Origin: an uncultured Clostridia bacterium
Lineage (GTDB): Bacteria > Bacillota > Clostridia > TANB77 > CAG-508
Assembly: GCA_944390285.1 (NCBI GenBank)
Contig: CALXPN010000007.1
Location: 1 to 58,777 of the forward strand
Direction of reading: 5' to 3'
DNA length: 58,777 nt
Below, one piece after another: positions 9,239 through 18,334 of this stretch. The notes below the pieces were generated by a model. That model did not search any database. It was not told where the DNA came from and saw only the letters and a program-made list of their open reading frames with translations. The stretch's first letter is position 1. Each line of letters begins with the position of its first letter. The translations under genes were made by a program, and so were the position numbers.

Positions 9239-9664
9239 ATGATATTATTAATAAAGAAATTTTTGAAAGTATTATTTGTCTTATATGTTTTAAGTTTAAT
9301 TTATATTTTGTTTTTATGTAGAATAAATCAAAATACTATAAAAGATGTAAATTTAGAACTTTTTAGCACAATCAATAGATATATAAGAGCTTTAAAAAAT
9401 AATTATATGAATAAATACCTTATTTTAATGAATTTATTTGGAAATTTTGCATTATTCATACCTTTAGGTTTTTTTATTAGAAGTTTATTTTATAAGAAAA
9501 TTAAAAATTTTTTTGAATTTTTTTTAATTACTTTTATTATTATAATATCTATAGAAATATTACAATTTATTTTTTCTGTTGGTACTGCGGACATTGATGA
9601 TGTTATTTTAAATCTTTTAGGAGCAACAATTTCATATATTATTTTTAGAAATATAAAAATTTAA
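9239..9664 (+). CDS. VanZ-like family membrane protein
   Basis: The protein has 141 residues and four hydrophobic segments. The VanZ-domain signature is present: NLFGNFALFIPLGFFI in the middle and SIEILQFIFSVGTADIDDVILNLLGA near the end. VanZ itself gives low-level teicoplanin resistance in enterococci, but most chromosomal homologues have no assigned function, so resistance should not be assumed. GAGGAGA lies six bases before the ATG. It sits 57 bases upstream of the sigma factor gene and could be co-transcribed with it; no terminator separates them. Confidence 0.85.
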   Translation: MILLIKKFLKVLFVLYVLSLIYILFLCRINQNTIKDVNLELFSTINRYIRALKNNYMNKYLILMNLFGNFALFIPLGFFIRSLFYKKIKNFFEFFLITFIIIISIEILQFIFSVGTADIDDVILNLLGATISYIIFRNIKI

Positions 9665-9721
9665 CTTTTTTGAAACCAAATTGTGTTCTAATTTGTATTT
9701 ATAGTAAATGGGGGTAAAATT

Positions 9722-10204
9722 ATGCTAAAAAACGAAGAAATATATTTAAAAGAAATAATAGAAAAATATGCAGATATGGTTTACAAACTTGCTTTAACAC
9801 GAACTGGAACTATAGAAAATGCAGAAGATGTATTTCAAGATGTTTTCATTAAGTTTGCAGAAAAAATGCCTGAATTTGAGAATACTGAACATGAAAAAGC
9901 ATGGTTTATTAGAGTTACTATAAATTTCTCAAAAAATTTAAAAAATAATAATTGGAACAAGAAAATAGTATCTTTAAGTGAGAATATGATATTTTCTGCT
10001 CAAGAAGAAACAAATGTATTTTCAAGTGTATCTGAGCTTCCTAAAAATTATAGGACAGTAATTTATTTATCTTATTATGAGGGATATAAAGTAAAAGAAA
10101 TTGCTAAAATTCTTAAAAAAAATGAAAACACTATAAAAACATGGCTTTCTAGGGGAAGAGAACTATTAAAGGAAAAATTAAAAGGAGGTTTTGAAAATGA
10201 ATAA
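9722..10204 (+). CDS. ECF-type RNA polymerase sigma factor
   Basis: This 160-residue group-4 sigma factor has region 2 at residues ~10-75 (YADMVYKLALTRTGTIENAE, then DVFQDVFIKF). Region 4 lies at ~100-155 with an HTH (GYKVKEIAKILKKNENTIKT, then WLSRGRELL). It directs polymerase to a small stress or envelope regulon. A GGGGG-containing ribosome site precedes the ATG. Its last codons overlap the start of the membrane beta-propeller protein, a typical sigma/anti-sigma arrangement. The partner is therefore probably its membrane regulator, and the pair probably autoregulates (inference; no promoter motif was established). Confidence 0.9.
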   Translation: MLKNEEIYLKEIIEKYADMVYKLALTRTGTIENAEDVFQDVFIKFAEKMPEFENTEHEKAWFIRVTINFSKNLKNNNWNKKIVSLSENMIFSAQEETNVFSSVSELPKNYRTVIYLSYYEGYKVKEIAKILKKNENTIKTWLSRGRELLKEKLKGGFENE

Positions 10205-12212
10205 AGATTACTATAAAAAAGCTTTAGATCAAATTCATGCAAGTGATGAACTAAAAAATAGCACATTAGAAGAGATTCGTAAAAGAAAAAATAGAAAATA
10301 TAATTTTTATAGATATGCAACTATTTTAGTTGTAGCTATTATTATATGTACAGTTTACTTTATAAATTTTAGAAATCCAGATATTCAAAAAATAGCAAAA
10401 AATTCCAATGAAGAAATAAAAGAAGTGGAAAAAATTGAAAATGATTTGCCAAGATTTGCAAGTATGGAAGAATTAAGAAATGTATTGGAAAATAATAATT
10501 CTAATTCTAGACAAGCCAAAAGTATGAATCAAGAAATATTAGATGATACTGTTATAACTTCAGAAACACAAGAGCAAACTGATACTTCAAGCGATTATTC
10601 TATGACTAATGTTCAAGTTGATGGTGTAGATGAAGCAGATATTGTAAAAACAGATGGAGAATTTATATATTATATATCAAATCAAAAAATATATATTTTA
10701 AGTAAAAATTTAGAACTTATTTCTACTATAGATAATATTAATAATGAGAAAGAAAATTTTATACCTAAAGAATTATATATAAATAATGATAAATTAATAA
10801 TACTTGGAAACTATTCTAAATTTTCAACAAATAATATATCTAATAAAAATACAGAGATAATCGATATAGATGAATCCCAAGAAATACTAACAGATGATGT
10901 AATAATAAATAGTGAAAACTTTGCAAAAGCAATGGTTTATGATATAAATAAAAAAGATAGTCCTAAACTTATAAGAGAAGTTGGTTTAGATGGATTTTAT
11001 ATAAATTCTAGAATGATAAATGATAATATATATTTTGTGAGCAGTAAAAATATACTATATAATAATAATTTAAAAGATGAAGAAATTTTGCCATATACAG
11101 AAGATTCTATTAGAGACGAAAATAAAAAAATGATAAGTTATTCTGATATCGCGTATTTTAAAGATGTAAATACATATAATTATATGATTGTTGGTGGTTT
11201 TAATATAAATAATAGTGAAGAGGTACAAACTGAAACTTTTTTTGGAGCAAGTGACAATATTTATGCAAATAAAGAAAACTTATATATAACAGAACTAAAA
11301 ATAGAAAATAATACGGATAAAACAATTATTTATAAATTTAAATTAGGAGAAGATGGTATTATATTAGAATGTAAAGGAGAAGTTGAAGGATATTTAAATA
11401 ATCAATTTTCAATGGATGAATATGAAGGAAATTTAAGGGTTGCAACAACAATAAGCAAAAACGAAATATATTATGATAGTACTGATAGTACTGATAGTAC
11501 TGATAGTACTGATACTACTATAGTCATGGGAACAAATCAAGATGTTTCTAATAAATTAACTATTTTAGATGATAATTTAAAAGAAATAGGAAAAATAGAA
11601 AATATGGCACAAGATGAGAAAATTTATGCAGTAAGATTTATTGGAAAAATAGGATATATTGTTACATTCAAACAAACAGATCCACTTTTTGTAATAGATT
11701 TATCAGATCCTACAAATCCGATTATAAAAGGTGAATTAAAAATACCAGGTTATAGTTCATATTTGCATCCATATGATGATACACATATAATAGGAATAGG
11801 TTATAATACAAAAGAAAATTCTAGTGGTGGTATTGTAAATACAAATATGAAAATTAGTATGTTTGATATATCTGATTTAGAAAATCCAAGAGAAATGTAT
11901 ACAATGGATATTGGAGAGGAATATGTATACTCAGAATTAGAATATAATCATAAAGCTTTATTTATAAACAAGGATAAAAATTTAATAGGATTTCCTCTTA
12001 CATATAATGGAAAAAATTCTTTTATATTAATTAAAATCAATTTAGAAAATGGTTTTGAAAAATATAATGAAATAACAAAAGAACTGAATTATAAAACAAA
12101 TATAAACAGGGGAATATATATTAATAGTGTTTTTTATACTTTAGCAGAAAATGAAATAATTTCATATGATTTAAATACAATGAAAGAACAAAATAAATTA
12201 GAGCTTAATTAA
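10197..12212 (+). CDS. Membrane-anchored beta-propeller protein, probable anti-sigma partner
   Basis: A short cytoplasmic N-terminus (~40 residues) and one membrane helix (about residues 40-58) are followed by a large extracytoplasmic domain. That domain carries the PF09826-type propeller signature TNVQVDGVDEADIVKTDGEF and repeated blade motifs such as FVIDLSDPTNPIIKGELKIP. The ATG at 10197 is preferred to the TTG two codons earlier, because GGAGG lies eight bases before it. It overlaps the sigma gene by eight bases. The cytoplasmic tail lacks the HxxxCxxC zinc motif of classical anti-sigmas, so direct sigma binding is inferred from context only. A fourfold Asp-Ser-Thr repeat sits inside the propeller. 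A terminator follows. Confidence 0.8.
   Translation: MNKDYYKKALDQIHASDELKNSTLEEIRKRKNRKYNFYRYATILVVAIIICTVYFINFRNPDIQKIAKNSNEEIKEVEKIENDLPRFASMEELRNVLENNNSNSRQAKSMNQEILDDTVITSETQEQTDTSSDYSMTNVQVDGVDEADIVKTDGEFIYYISNQKIYILSKNLELISTIDNINNEKENFIPKELYINNDKLIILGNYSKFSTNNISNKNTEIIDIDESQEILTDDVIINSENFAKAMVYDINKKDSPKLIREVGLDGFYINSRMINDNIYFVSSKNILYNNNLKDEEILPYTEDSIRDENKKMISYSDIAYFKDVNTYNYMIVGGFNINNSEEVQTETFFGASDNIYANKENLYITELKIENNTDKTIIYKFKLGEDGIILECKGEVEGYLNNQFSMDEYEGNLRVATTISKNEIYYDSTDSTDSTDSTDTTIVMGTNQDVSNKLTILDDNLKEIGKIENMAQDEKIYAVRFIGKIGYIVTFKQTDPLFVIDLSDPTNPIIKGELKIPGYSSYLHPYDDTHIIGIGYNTKENSSGGIVNTNMKISMFDISDLENPREMYTMDIGEEYVYSELEYNHKALFINKDKNLIGFPLTYNGKNSFILIKINLENGFEKYNEITKELNYKTNINRGIYINSVFYTLAENEIISYDLNTMKEQNKLELN
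11475..11510 (+). repeat. In-frame 9-bp tandem repeat (4 copies of GATAGTACT)
   Basis: Four exact copies encode Asp-Ser-Thr repeats in a surface loop of the propeller protein. A unit of three codons can expand or contract without changing frame. Confidence 0.9.
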
Positions 12213-12215
12213 TAT

Positions 12216-12253
12216 AAAAAATACTGTTGCTTTAGGGCATCAGTATTTTTTAT
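12216..12253 (+). terminator. Rho-independent terminator after the beta-propeller gene
   Basis: AAAAAATACTG pairs with CAGTATTTTTT, with an inner TGC/GCA pairing and a trailing T run. Confidence 0.85.
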
Positions 12254-12368
12254 GCTTTAAATATTAAGAAATTATGAACATAATATTAATATTATATTAA
12301 TATGCTGTTCAAGAAAAATTTTTGTGGTATAATCATAACAGTTAAAACAAAAAAACAAAGGAGAAAAA

Positions 12369-12947
12369 ATGAAACAATTATTTATAGTACTTACACATAC
12401 AGGAACAATATTATCAAAAATTATAAAAATATATACAAAAGATGAATTTTCTCATGTATCAATATCATTAGATAGAGAATTGAATGAAATGTATAGTTTT
12501 GGGAGATTAAATCCATATAATCCATTTTTAGGTGGTTTTGTTCACGAAGGGATAAAAATAGGAACTTTTAAGAGATTTAAAAAGACAACAGCAAATATAT
12601 ATTCTCTATTAGTGACAGATAAACAATATGAAGATGCAAAAAATATTATAAAATACATACAAGAAAATAAAAATTTACATAGTTTTAATGTTATAGGATT
12701 ATTTGCAGTAGGTTTTAATAAAAGATTACAAACTAATAATTCATTTTATTGTGCTGAATTTGTACAATATGTAATAAATAATTCAAAAATTGCAAATAAT
12801 TTACCAGAGATTATAAAACCAGAAGATTTTAAAAATTTAGAAAATTTGAGATTAATTTATCATGGAAAATTAAGAGATTATAATGTAGAAAAAGTTTCTA
12901 TTCAAGAAAAGCTATTAGAATTAATGAAAAAAGAAGCTACTATATAA
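12369..12947 (+). CDS. YiiX/YebB-like permuted NlpC/P60 (papain-like) protein
   Basis: The 192-residue protein looks like a circularly permuted papain-fold hydrolase of the YiiX/YebB type. The likely catalytic His is in DEFSHVSISLD (around residue 30) and the Cys in NSFYCAEFVQYV (around residue 130). There is no signal peptide, so it appears cytoplasmic. Members cleave amide or thioester bonds and the substrate here is unknown. GGAGA lies before the ATG. It is a single gene with about 150 bases of AT-rich upstream DNA after the propeller terminator. The assignment rests on the His/Cys spacing and general pattern. Confidence 0.75.
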   Translation: MKQLFIVLTHTGTILSKIIKIYTKDEFSHVSISLDRELNEMYSFGRLNPYNPFLGGFVHEGIKIGTFKRFKKTTANIYSLLVTDKQYEDAKNIIKYIQENKNLHSFNVIGLFAVGFNKRLQTNNSFYCAEFVQYVINNSKIANNLPEIIKPEDFKNLENLRLIYHGKLRDYNVEKVSIQEKLLELMKKEATI

Positions 12948-13064
12948 GATTTATAGTATGAACAAAATATATTAAAATAATTATTAAAAACTTCCATTTA
13001 TTAGTAAATAATTATACATAAAAATTGGCATTATAAAGATATAAAAATAAAGGAGGTTTTTAAT

Positions 13065-14192
13065 ATGAAAAAATATATAACAAGTATTTGTATAGTATTA
13101 GTTTTAATGATCAGTATATTATCAGGAAAAAGTTATGCAATTTCATTAGATAATCTAAATGTAAATTTAGATAAAACAGTAGTTAGACCTGGTGAAAACA
13201 TAGAAATTAAAATTTATTTTGGAGCCTTACTAGAAGAATATATTTTTAATATAGCATATGATAATAAAATATTTGAATATGTTTCATCAGAAGGTGGAGA
13301 CGCTATTGATCAAGGAAATATAGTAGAACTTAAGTTTTCTAAAAAAGAAAATGATTATTCAAAAGACCATATTTCATTAATTTTTAAAGCCAAAAATGAT
13401 ATTACAACTTCAAATCCAACAAATTTTGCTGTTACTGGTAAAAATTTTAAAATAGAAAATTCTGATGAATATGTGGACAATATGGATTCATCAATTTCAA
13501 AAGAGGTTTTAGTAGAACCAGAATATGAAGATTATGTTATAAATTTAGATTATGAAGCAGAAGAAATTATAGCAAATAAGGAAACTAATATGCAAATTTC
13601 TATAACATCTAATATAGGTCGTTATTATGAAAAAGCTAAATTATTTGCTAAAGTAACTCCGACAGATAGTACTTCAAGAATGATTGCTATTAATGAAGAA
13701 GATAAAAAAGAATATGATCTATTTAAAACTTTTTGGAAAGATGATGGATATAAAATAGGTGGAAAAGATGTTACACAAGTTTTAAATGTTACTACAATGT
13801 TTGAAAAATCTGGCGAATATAGTGTTACATTAAACCTAGTAGATGGAGAAAACAATGATAATATTATAGTAAGTAAAACAGTAAATTTACTTGTAAATGA
13901 AAATTTAGAAGATGGTAATTCTAATAATATAGCAAATAATGATTTGAATACTACGAATATAATAAATAATATTGAAAATACAAATATAGCTAGTGATGTT
14001 TCTGCAATAGAAAATAGTAATATAAATCTTAAAGGCGAAAATTCAAATGTTCAAACAAATACTAATACTGTTCCAAACATGCTTCCAAAAACTGGTTCTA
14101 ATATATATATACCAATATTAATTATTACATTATTAATAATTTCTTTAATAATTTATATAAATAATAAAAACAAAATTGAAAATGAAAAATAA
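13065..14192 (+). CDS. LPXTG-anchored surface protein with a cohesin-like domain
   Basis: The protein has 375 residues. A signal peptide (about 1-26, ending KSYAIS) is followed by a cohesin-like domain (DNLNVNLDKTVVRPGENIEI and a FNIAYDNKIFEYVS strand pair). Then come a second beta-rich domain, an Asn/Thr-rich linker and a sorting signal: LPKTG at residues 340-344, a hydrophobic helix and a charged tail. It should be cleaved and linked to the wall. AAAGGAGG precedes the ATG. Its 3' end overlaps the start of a sortase gene, so that sortase is the likely dedicated enzyme. The cohesin-like fold may bind a dockerin or another protein; no dockerin gene is visible in this window. Confidence 0.85.
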   Translation: MKKYITSICIVLVLMISILSGKSYAISLDNLNVNLDKTVVRPGENIEIKIYFGALLEEYIFNIAYDNKIFEYVSSEGGDAIDQGNIVELKFSKKENDYSKDHISLIFKAKNDITTSNPTNFAVTGKNFKIENSDEYVDNMDSSISKEVLVEPEYEDYVINLDYEAEEIIANKETNMQISITSNIGRYYEKAKLFAKVTPTDSTSRMIAINEEDKKEYDLFKTFWKDDGYKIGGKDVTQVLNVTTMFEKSGEYSVTLNLVDGENNDNIIVSKTVNLLVNENLEDGNSNNIANNDLNTTNIINNIENTNIASDVSAIENSNINLKGENSNVQTNTNTVPNMLPKTGSNIYIPILIITLLIISLIIYINNKNKIENEK

Positions 14193-14802
14193 TTTTTTTA
14201 AACTAATTATAAATGTTATTTTCATTTGTTTGTTACTAATAATGTTTATATTATTACTTTTTGAAAAATATGAAGAAATATCTATAAAAAATAATAGTTA
14301 TAATGTAGAAAAAATAGAAGTATTAAACAAAAATTTTAAAAATTATGAAGAAAAACAAATAGAAAAAAATATGATCTATCAAAATAATGAAAAAATTATA
14401 GAAAATTATCGAGGTTATAATGTTGTTGCCAAAATAGAAATTCCTAAAATTGATTTAGAAACTTATGTATTAGAGATATATTCAGAAGAAACACTAAAAG
14501 TTGCCCCTGTAAAATTTTGGGGACCAAATCCAAATGAAGTAGGAAATTTATGCATAGCAGGTCACAATTATAAAAATATTTTCTATAATATTAAGGATTT
14601 AAATATAAATGATATAATTAGTCTCAAAGATAATATAAATGGTAATATAGAATATAAAATTTATGATATATACAAAGTGTTTCCTAATGATACATCATGT
14701 TTATATCAAAACACAGATGGAAGAAGAGAGATAACATTAATTACATGTACTTTTGACTCTAAAAAGAGAATAATTGTAAAGGCAAAAGAAGTAATAATTT
14801 AA
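14182..14802 (+). CDS. Sortase (transpeptidase), probably dedicated to the upstream LPXTG protein
   Basis: This 206-residue protein has an N-terminal membrane anchor (about 7-27) and a sortase beta-barrel. The catalytic residues are His128 in CIAGHNY, Cys189 in TLITCTFDS and a basic residue in the following FDSKKR. It cleaves LPXTG between Thr and Gly and transfers the protein to the wall or to another substrate. The ATG at 14182 lies inside the last codons of the LPXTG gene and overlaps its stop (14190-14192). The subclass is uncertain; class D is the best guess from length. A strong terminator ends the two-gene unit. Confidence 0.88.
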   Translation: MKNNFFKLIINVIFICLLLIMFILLLFEKYEEISIKNNSYNVEKIEVLNKNFKNYEEKQIEKNMIYQNNEKIIENYRGYNVVAKIEIPKIDLETYVLEIYSEETLKVAPVKFWGPNPNEVGNLCIAGHNYKNIFYNIKDLNINDIISLKDNINGNIEYKIYDIYKVFPNDTSCLYQNTDGRREITLITCTFDSKKRIIVKAKEVII

Positions 14803-14812
14803 AATATAATAT

Positions 14813-14843
14813 AAAAGAATTAGTAAAAGCTAATTCTTTTTTT
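14813..14843 (+). terminator. Terminator after the sortase gene
   Basis: AAAAGAATTAG, loop TAAAAG, CTAATTCTTTT and a T run. Confidence 0.9.
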
Positions 14844-14936
14844 GCTTATCAAAATAAAAGTATTGAAAATAATATATTTTTTTGATACTATATAAATACT
14901 AAATTAATGTAAAATTTTGCCAAAAAGGAGAAACAT

Positions 14937-16070
14937 ATGGAAAATAAAAAAGATAATTTAAAAAGGATTTTTGTTTTTTGTGTAATTTTAATAATTATAT
15001 ACTGGGGAATTAATAACATGAATTTGATTGGAAACATTATAAATAAAATAATAAGTATAATTTTCCCATTTATTTTAGGTGGTGCGTTAGCATTCATACT
15101 TAATATTCCAATGACATTTTTTGAAAAAAAATTATTAAATATTAAAAGAAAGAAAAAAGTTTTTTTCAAAAATAAAAAGGTAGTTAGAATTGTTTCTCTG
15201 ATTTTTGCAATTATTGTAATCTCATTTATTTTGTATTTAATAATAAATCTAATTGTTCCAGAATTAATAGATATAGTAAAACTATTAATTCAAAATATTC
15301 CATATTATGCAGAAGAATTAAATAAAATAATTCAAAACAATACAGAAAATATCCAAGAAATAGATAATATAATATCAAATATGAATTTAGACACAGAAAG
15401 TATAAAAAAAGAATTAATGCAAATTGTTACTGGAGTACTTAATTCTTCTATATCAATAGTAGTTGGAGTTATCGGTTTTATAACAAATCTAATTATAGCA
15501 ATAATTTTCGCAATATATATTTTAACAGGAAAAGAAAAATTAAAAAGTCAAATTTCTAGATTAATACAAGCATACTTTGATAAAGAAAAAGCAAATAAGA
15601 TTTTCGAAATAGGTAATATAGCAAATAAAACTTTTAAAAATTTCTTTACAGTTCAATGCTTAGAGGCAACTATATTAGGCTCTTTATGCATAATTGGAAT
15701 GCTTATATTGAATATCCCATATGCTGCTCCAATTGGAGTATTAATAGGAGTTACAGCATTGATACCAGTTGTAGGTGCATTTATAGGAATTATAATAGGT
15801 GCAATTTTAATTTTATCTGTAGAACCGATAAAAGTAATAACATTTATAATTTTTGTTCTTATTTTACAGCAATTTGAAGGAAATGTAATTTATCCTAGAG
15901 TAGTAGGAAATTCTGTTGGATTACCTGGTATGTGGGTTTTAATGGCAGTTACAGTAGGAGGAAGTCTATTTGGAATACTAGGAATGTTACTAGGAGTACC
16001 TGTTTTTTCAGTAATTTATACAATATTAAAAAACGATACTGAAAAAAGATTAAAATCTCGTGGAGTATAA
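14937..16070 (+). CDS. AI-2E family transporter
   Basis: The 377-residue polytopic membrane protein belongs to the AI-2E/YdgG-PerM family. It has three N-terminal helices, a long amphipathic central region (about 110-170) and a C-terminal helical block. That block has TALIPVVGAFIGIIIGAILI and QQFEGNVIYPRVVGNSVGLP. The family name is historical. Characterised members act as Na+/H+ antiporters, exporters or unknowns, so the cargo is not assigned. AAGGAGAA precedes the ATG. The VanY-like gene starts two bases after its stop, indicating co-transcription. The protein ends in GVPVFSVIYTILKND, typical of the family. A second, more divergent relative (YtvI) lies at 40185. Confidence 0.88.
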   Translation: MENKKDNLKRIFVFCVILIIIYWGINNMNLIGNIINKIISIIFPFILGGALAFILNIPMTFFEKKLLNIKRKKKVFFKNKKVVRIVSLIFAIIVISFILYLIINLIVPELIDIVKLLIQNIPYYAEELNKIIQNNTENIQEIDNIISNMNLDTESIKKELMQIVTGVLNSSISIVVGVIGFITNLIIAIIFAIYILTGKEKLKSQISRLIQAYFDKEKANKIFEIGNIANKTFKNFFTVQCLEATILGSLCIIGMLILNIPYAAPIGVLIGVTALIPVVGAFIGIIIGAILILSVEPIKVITFIIFVLILQQFEGNVIYPRVVGNSVGLPGMWVLMAVTVGGSLFGILGMLLGVPVFSVIYTILKNDTEKRLKSRGV

Positions 16071-16072
16071 TT

Positions 16073-16855
16073 ATGAGAAAAAGAGTAATAATTTTCATAA
16101 TAATTTTATTTATAATTATTTGTAGTATCATGATATTTAATGATATGAAAAAAATTAAAATTAATAATGAAGAAAAAAATATTGTGGATAATAATAAAAG
16201 TGTAGAATTATATGAGGAGAAAAAAGTTGTATTAGACAAAACAAATATACAAAACAATACTAATACAGAAATTTCTAAACCCAAAAAAGAGATTAATGAT
16301 TGGAGATTAATTTTAGTTAATTCAGAAAATAAAATTCCAGATGATTACAATATAAATTTAGTTAATATAGATGATGAAAAACAAGTAGATGAAAGAATAG
16401 TAGCAGAGCTTTTTCAAATGCTACAGGATATAAAAAGTGCAGGAATTGATGATGTTTGGGTTCAATCAGCATATAGAAGTACGGAATATCAAGAAGAAGT
16501 ATATAATAATAGAATAGAAAGATTTATTAAAGATGGTTTATCACCAGAAGAGGCAGAGATTATGACTTCTAAGGTAATAAATAAACCTGGAACAAGTGAG
16601 CATAACTTAGGTTTATGTATAGATTTAAACTATGTTAATTATGATTTTGAAAATTCTGAAGCATTTAATTGGCTAAAAATAAATGCTGAAAAATATGGCT
16701 TTATATTAAGATATCCAAAGGAAAAAGAAGAAATTACAAAAATAAGTTATGAACCATGGCATTGGAGATATGTGGGAGCAGAACATGCAAAAAAAATGAA
16801 TGAATTAAATATGTGTTTAGAAGAATACATAGAATATTTATCTACAAATTATTAA
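16073..16855 (+). CDS. VanY-type D-alanyl-D-alanine carboxypeptidase
   Basis: The 260-residue zinc peptidase trims the terminal D-Ala from peptidoglycan stem peptides. One N-terminal membrane helix (about 4-23) and a linker precede the M15B catalytic domain. Zinc ligands are visible in SEHNLGLCIDL (His177, Asp184) and EPWHWRYVG (His230). The substrate-binding segment SAYRSTEYQEEVYN is also present. It is almost fused to the AI-2E gene (two-base gap) and is followed 19 bases later by the phospholipase-like gene. The group looks like one envelope-related operon. No van-type resistance cluster surrounds it, so a housekeeping wall role is more likely. Confidence 0.9.
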   Translation: MRKRVIIFIIILFIIICSIMIFNDMKKIKINNEEKNIVDNNKSVELYEEKKVVLDKTNIQNNTNTEISKPKKEINDWRLILVNSENKIPDDYNINLVNIDDEKQVDERIVAELFQMLQDIKSAGIDDVWVQSAYRSTEYQEEVYNNRIERFIKDGLSPEEAEIMTSKVINKPGTSEHNLGLCIDLNYVNYDFENSEAFNWLKINAEKYGFILRYPKEKEEITKISYEPWHWRYVGAEHAKKMNELNMCLEEYIEYLSTNY

Positions 16856-16874
16856 TATGTTAGGAGTGAATAAT

Positions 16875-17426
16875 ATGCCAGGTTTTAATATACATTTGGC
16901 TATTGCAAAAGAATACATAAAAAATCATAAAAACGAAATAGTAGATGAAAAAGAATTTTTTAATGGAACAATAAGGCCAGATATGAATGAAAATCTAGAT
17001 GGTTTATGTGAAAATAAAAGTATAACTCATTATGGTCAAATGGGAAATAAAAATGATGGGAATTTTGAAACAGATATACATGCATTTTTAATAGAAAATA
17101 AAAAAAATATGAGCAAAGATTTTTATAAAGGATATTTGCTTCATCTTCTAACTGATTATTATTTTTATAATATATATTTTAATAATGAACTTTTAGAAGT
17201 GATAAAAAACCGTGATAAATTTCACTATGATTTTGATTGTATAAATAAAAAAATAGAAGAAATTTATAAAATAGATTTACCAATTAATATAAAAAAATAT
17301 ACAGGATATACTATAGGAAAACCGAAGTATTTAAAATTTGATAAAGTGATAAATTTTATAAATGAAATTGGAAGAATTGATTTAAATGCAATTATTGGGG
17401 GAAAAGAGTATGAAAAAATTAAGTAA
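16875..17426 (+). CDS. Zinc-dependent phospholipase C-like/uncharacterised hydrolase
   Basis: The protein has 183 residues from ATG 16875; TTAGGAG just upstream decides against the ATG at 16857. The opening PGFNIHLAIAKEYI and the block GYLLHLLTDYYFYN match the pattern of the bacterial zinc-dependent phospholipase C-like family (PF00882 type), with histidine-rich metal sites. No signal peptide is seen, so it is cytoplasmic. Substrate and reaction are unknown. Its 3' end overlaps the HD gene start by 17 bases, implying translational coupling of two putative metal-dependent phosphohydrolases. Confidence 0.6.
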   Translation: MPGFNIHLAIAKEYIKNHKNEIVDEKEFFNGTIRPDMNENLDGLCENKSITHYGQMGNKNDGNFETDIHAFLIENKKNMSKDFYKGYLLHLLTDYYFYNIYFNNELLEVIKNRDKFHYDFDCINKKIEEIYKIDLPINIKKYTGYTIGKPKYLKFDKVINFINEIGRIDLNAIIGGKEYEKIK

Positions 17427-18279
17427 AGAAGAGTTAAAAGAATTGTATAAAAAATATAGTAGTAAAAATTTGAATATGTCACTTGATGAGCAATTATATG
17501 AAATGTTTAAAATAGTAAAAGAAAGCGACAAAGATTCTTTTGAAGATTTTAGAATAGAAATACTAAATGCGAATAATATTAATGAATATGAATATTATAC
17601 AAAAAATGTAAATCCTGATTTAAAAAAATATATAGAGACAGATATTTTCCCAGAATATTCCAAAAACGATCAAGGACATGGAATATTACATATAAGAGAA
17701 GTAATTAGAAGAGCATTTGCATTAAATAGTACTTTAAAATTAAAATTAGATGAAAACATGATTTATGCTATAGCAAGTTGTCATGATTTAGGAAAATATA
17801 TAGATCATGAAAATCATAATCTAATAGCAGGAAAAATCTTTTTTGAAGATAAAAATATGAAAAAATTTTTTACAGATGAACAAAGGCAAATAATAAAAGA
17901 AGCAATTGAAGATCATCGTTCATCATTAAAAGAAATTCCTAGAAGTATATATGGAAAATTAATTTCATCAGCTGACAGAAATACAAGAATAGAAATTGTT
18001 TTTATAAGAAGTTTTTTTGTAGGAAAATGGAGAACACCAAATGATACTATAGAAGATTTTCTTGAATTTACATATAAAAGATTATCTAAACGTTATGGAG
18101 AAGAAAATCCAGAAAATATGTTTTTAGAAGATGAAATTTATAGAATATTTTTGAAAGATATGAGAAATTTATTGAAAAATGAAAAGGAATTTAAAGATAG
18201 ATATTGCAAAGTAAATCATATAAAATCAAGAAAACATAAGTTGTTTGAAGAAGAAGGGGAAGTAGCATACACTTTATAA
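17410..18279 (+). CDS. HD-domain phosphohydrolase
   Basis: The 289-residue protein has an HD metal-binding core: GHGILHIREVIRRA, then CHDLGKY (His125, Asp126), EDHRSS and SSADRNTR. HD proteins hydrolyse nucleotides or signalling nucleotides; the exact substrate cannot be told. The start at 17410 follows GGGGGAAAAGAG and overlaps the previous gene. It is the last gene before ispA, with about 55 bases between them and no clear terminator. The C-terminal ~100 residues are charged and may bind nucleic acid or a partner (inference). Confidence 0.8.
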   Translation: MKKLSKEELKELYKKYSSKNLNMSLDEQLYEMFKIVKESDKDSFEDFRIEILNANNINEYEYYTKNVNPDLKKYIETDIFPEYSKNDQGHGILHIREVIRRAFALNSTLKLKLDENMIYAIASCHDLGKYIDHENHNLIAGKIFFEDKNMKKFFTDEQRQIIKEAIEDHRSSLKEIPRSIYGKLISSADRNTRIEIVFIRSFFVGKWRTPNDTIEDFLEFTYKRLSKRYGEENPENMFLEDEIYRIFLKDMRNLLKNEKEFKDRYCKVNHIKSRKHKLFEEEGEVAYTL

Positions 18280-18334
18280 AAAAGTAATGTTGTTATTTTA
18301 ATAAAATAGATAAATAGATAAAATGGAGTCAAAT

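Noticed and set aside
10075..10320. Long minus-strand open frames opposite real genes (here and many other places)
   Set aside because: They overlap well-supported plus-strand genes, lack ribosome sites and look like AT-rich shadow translations.
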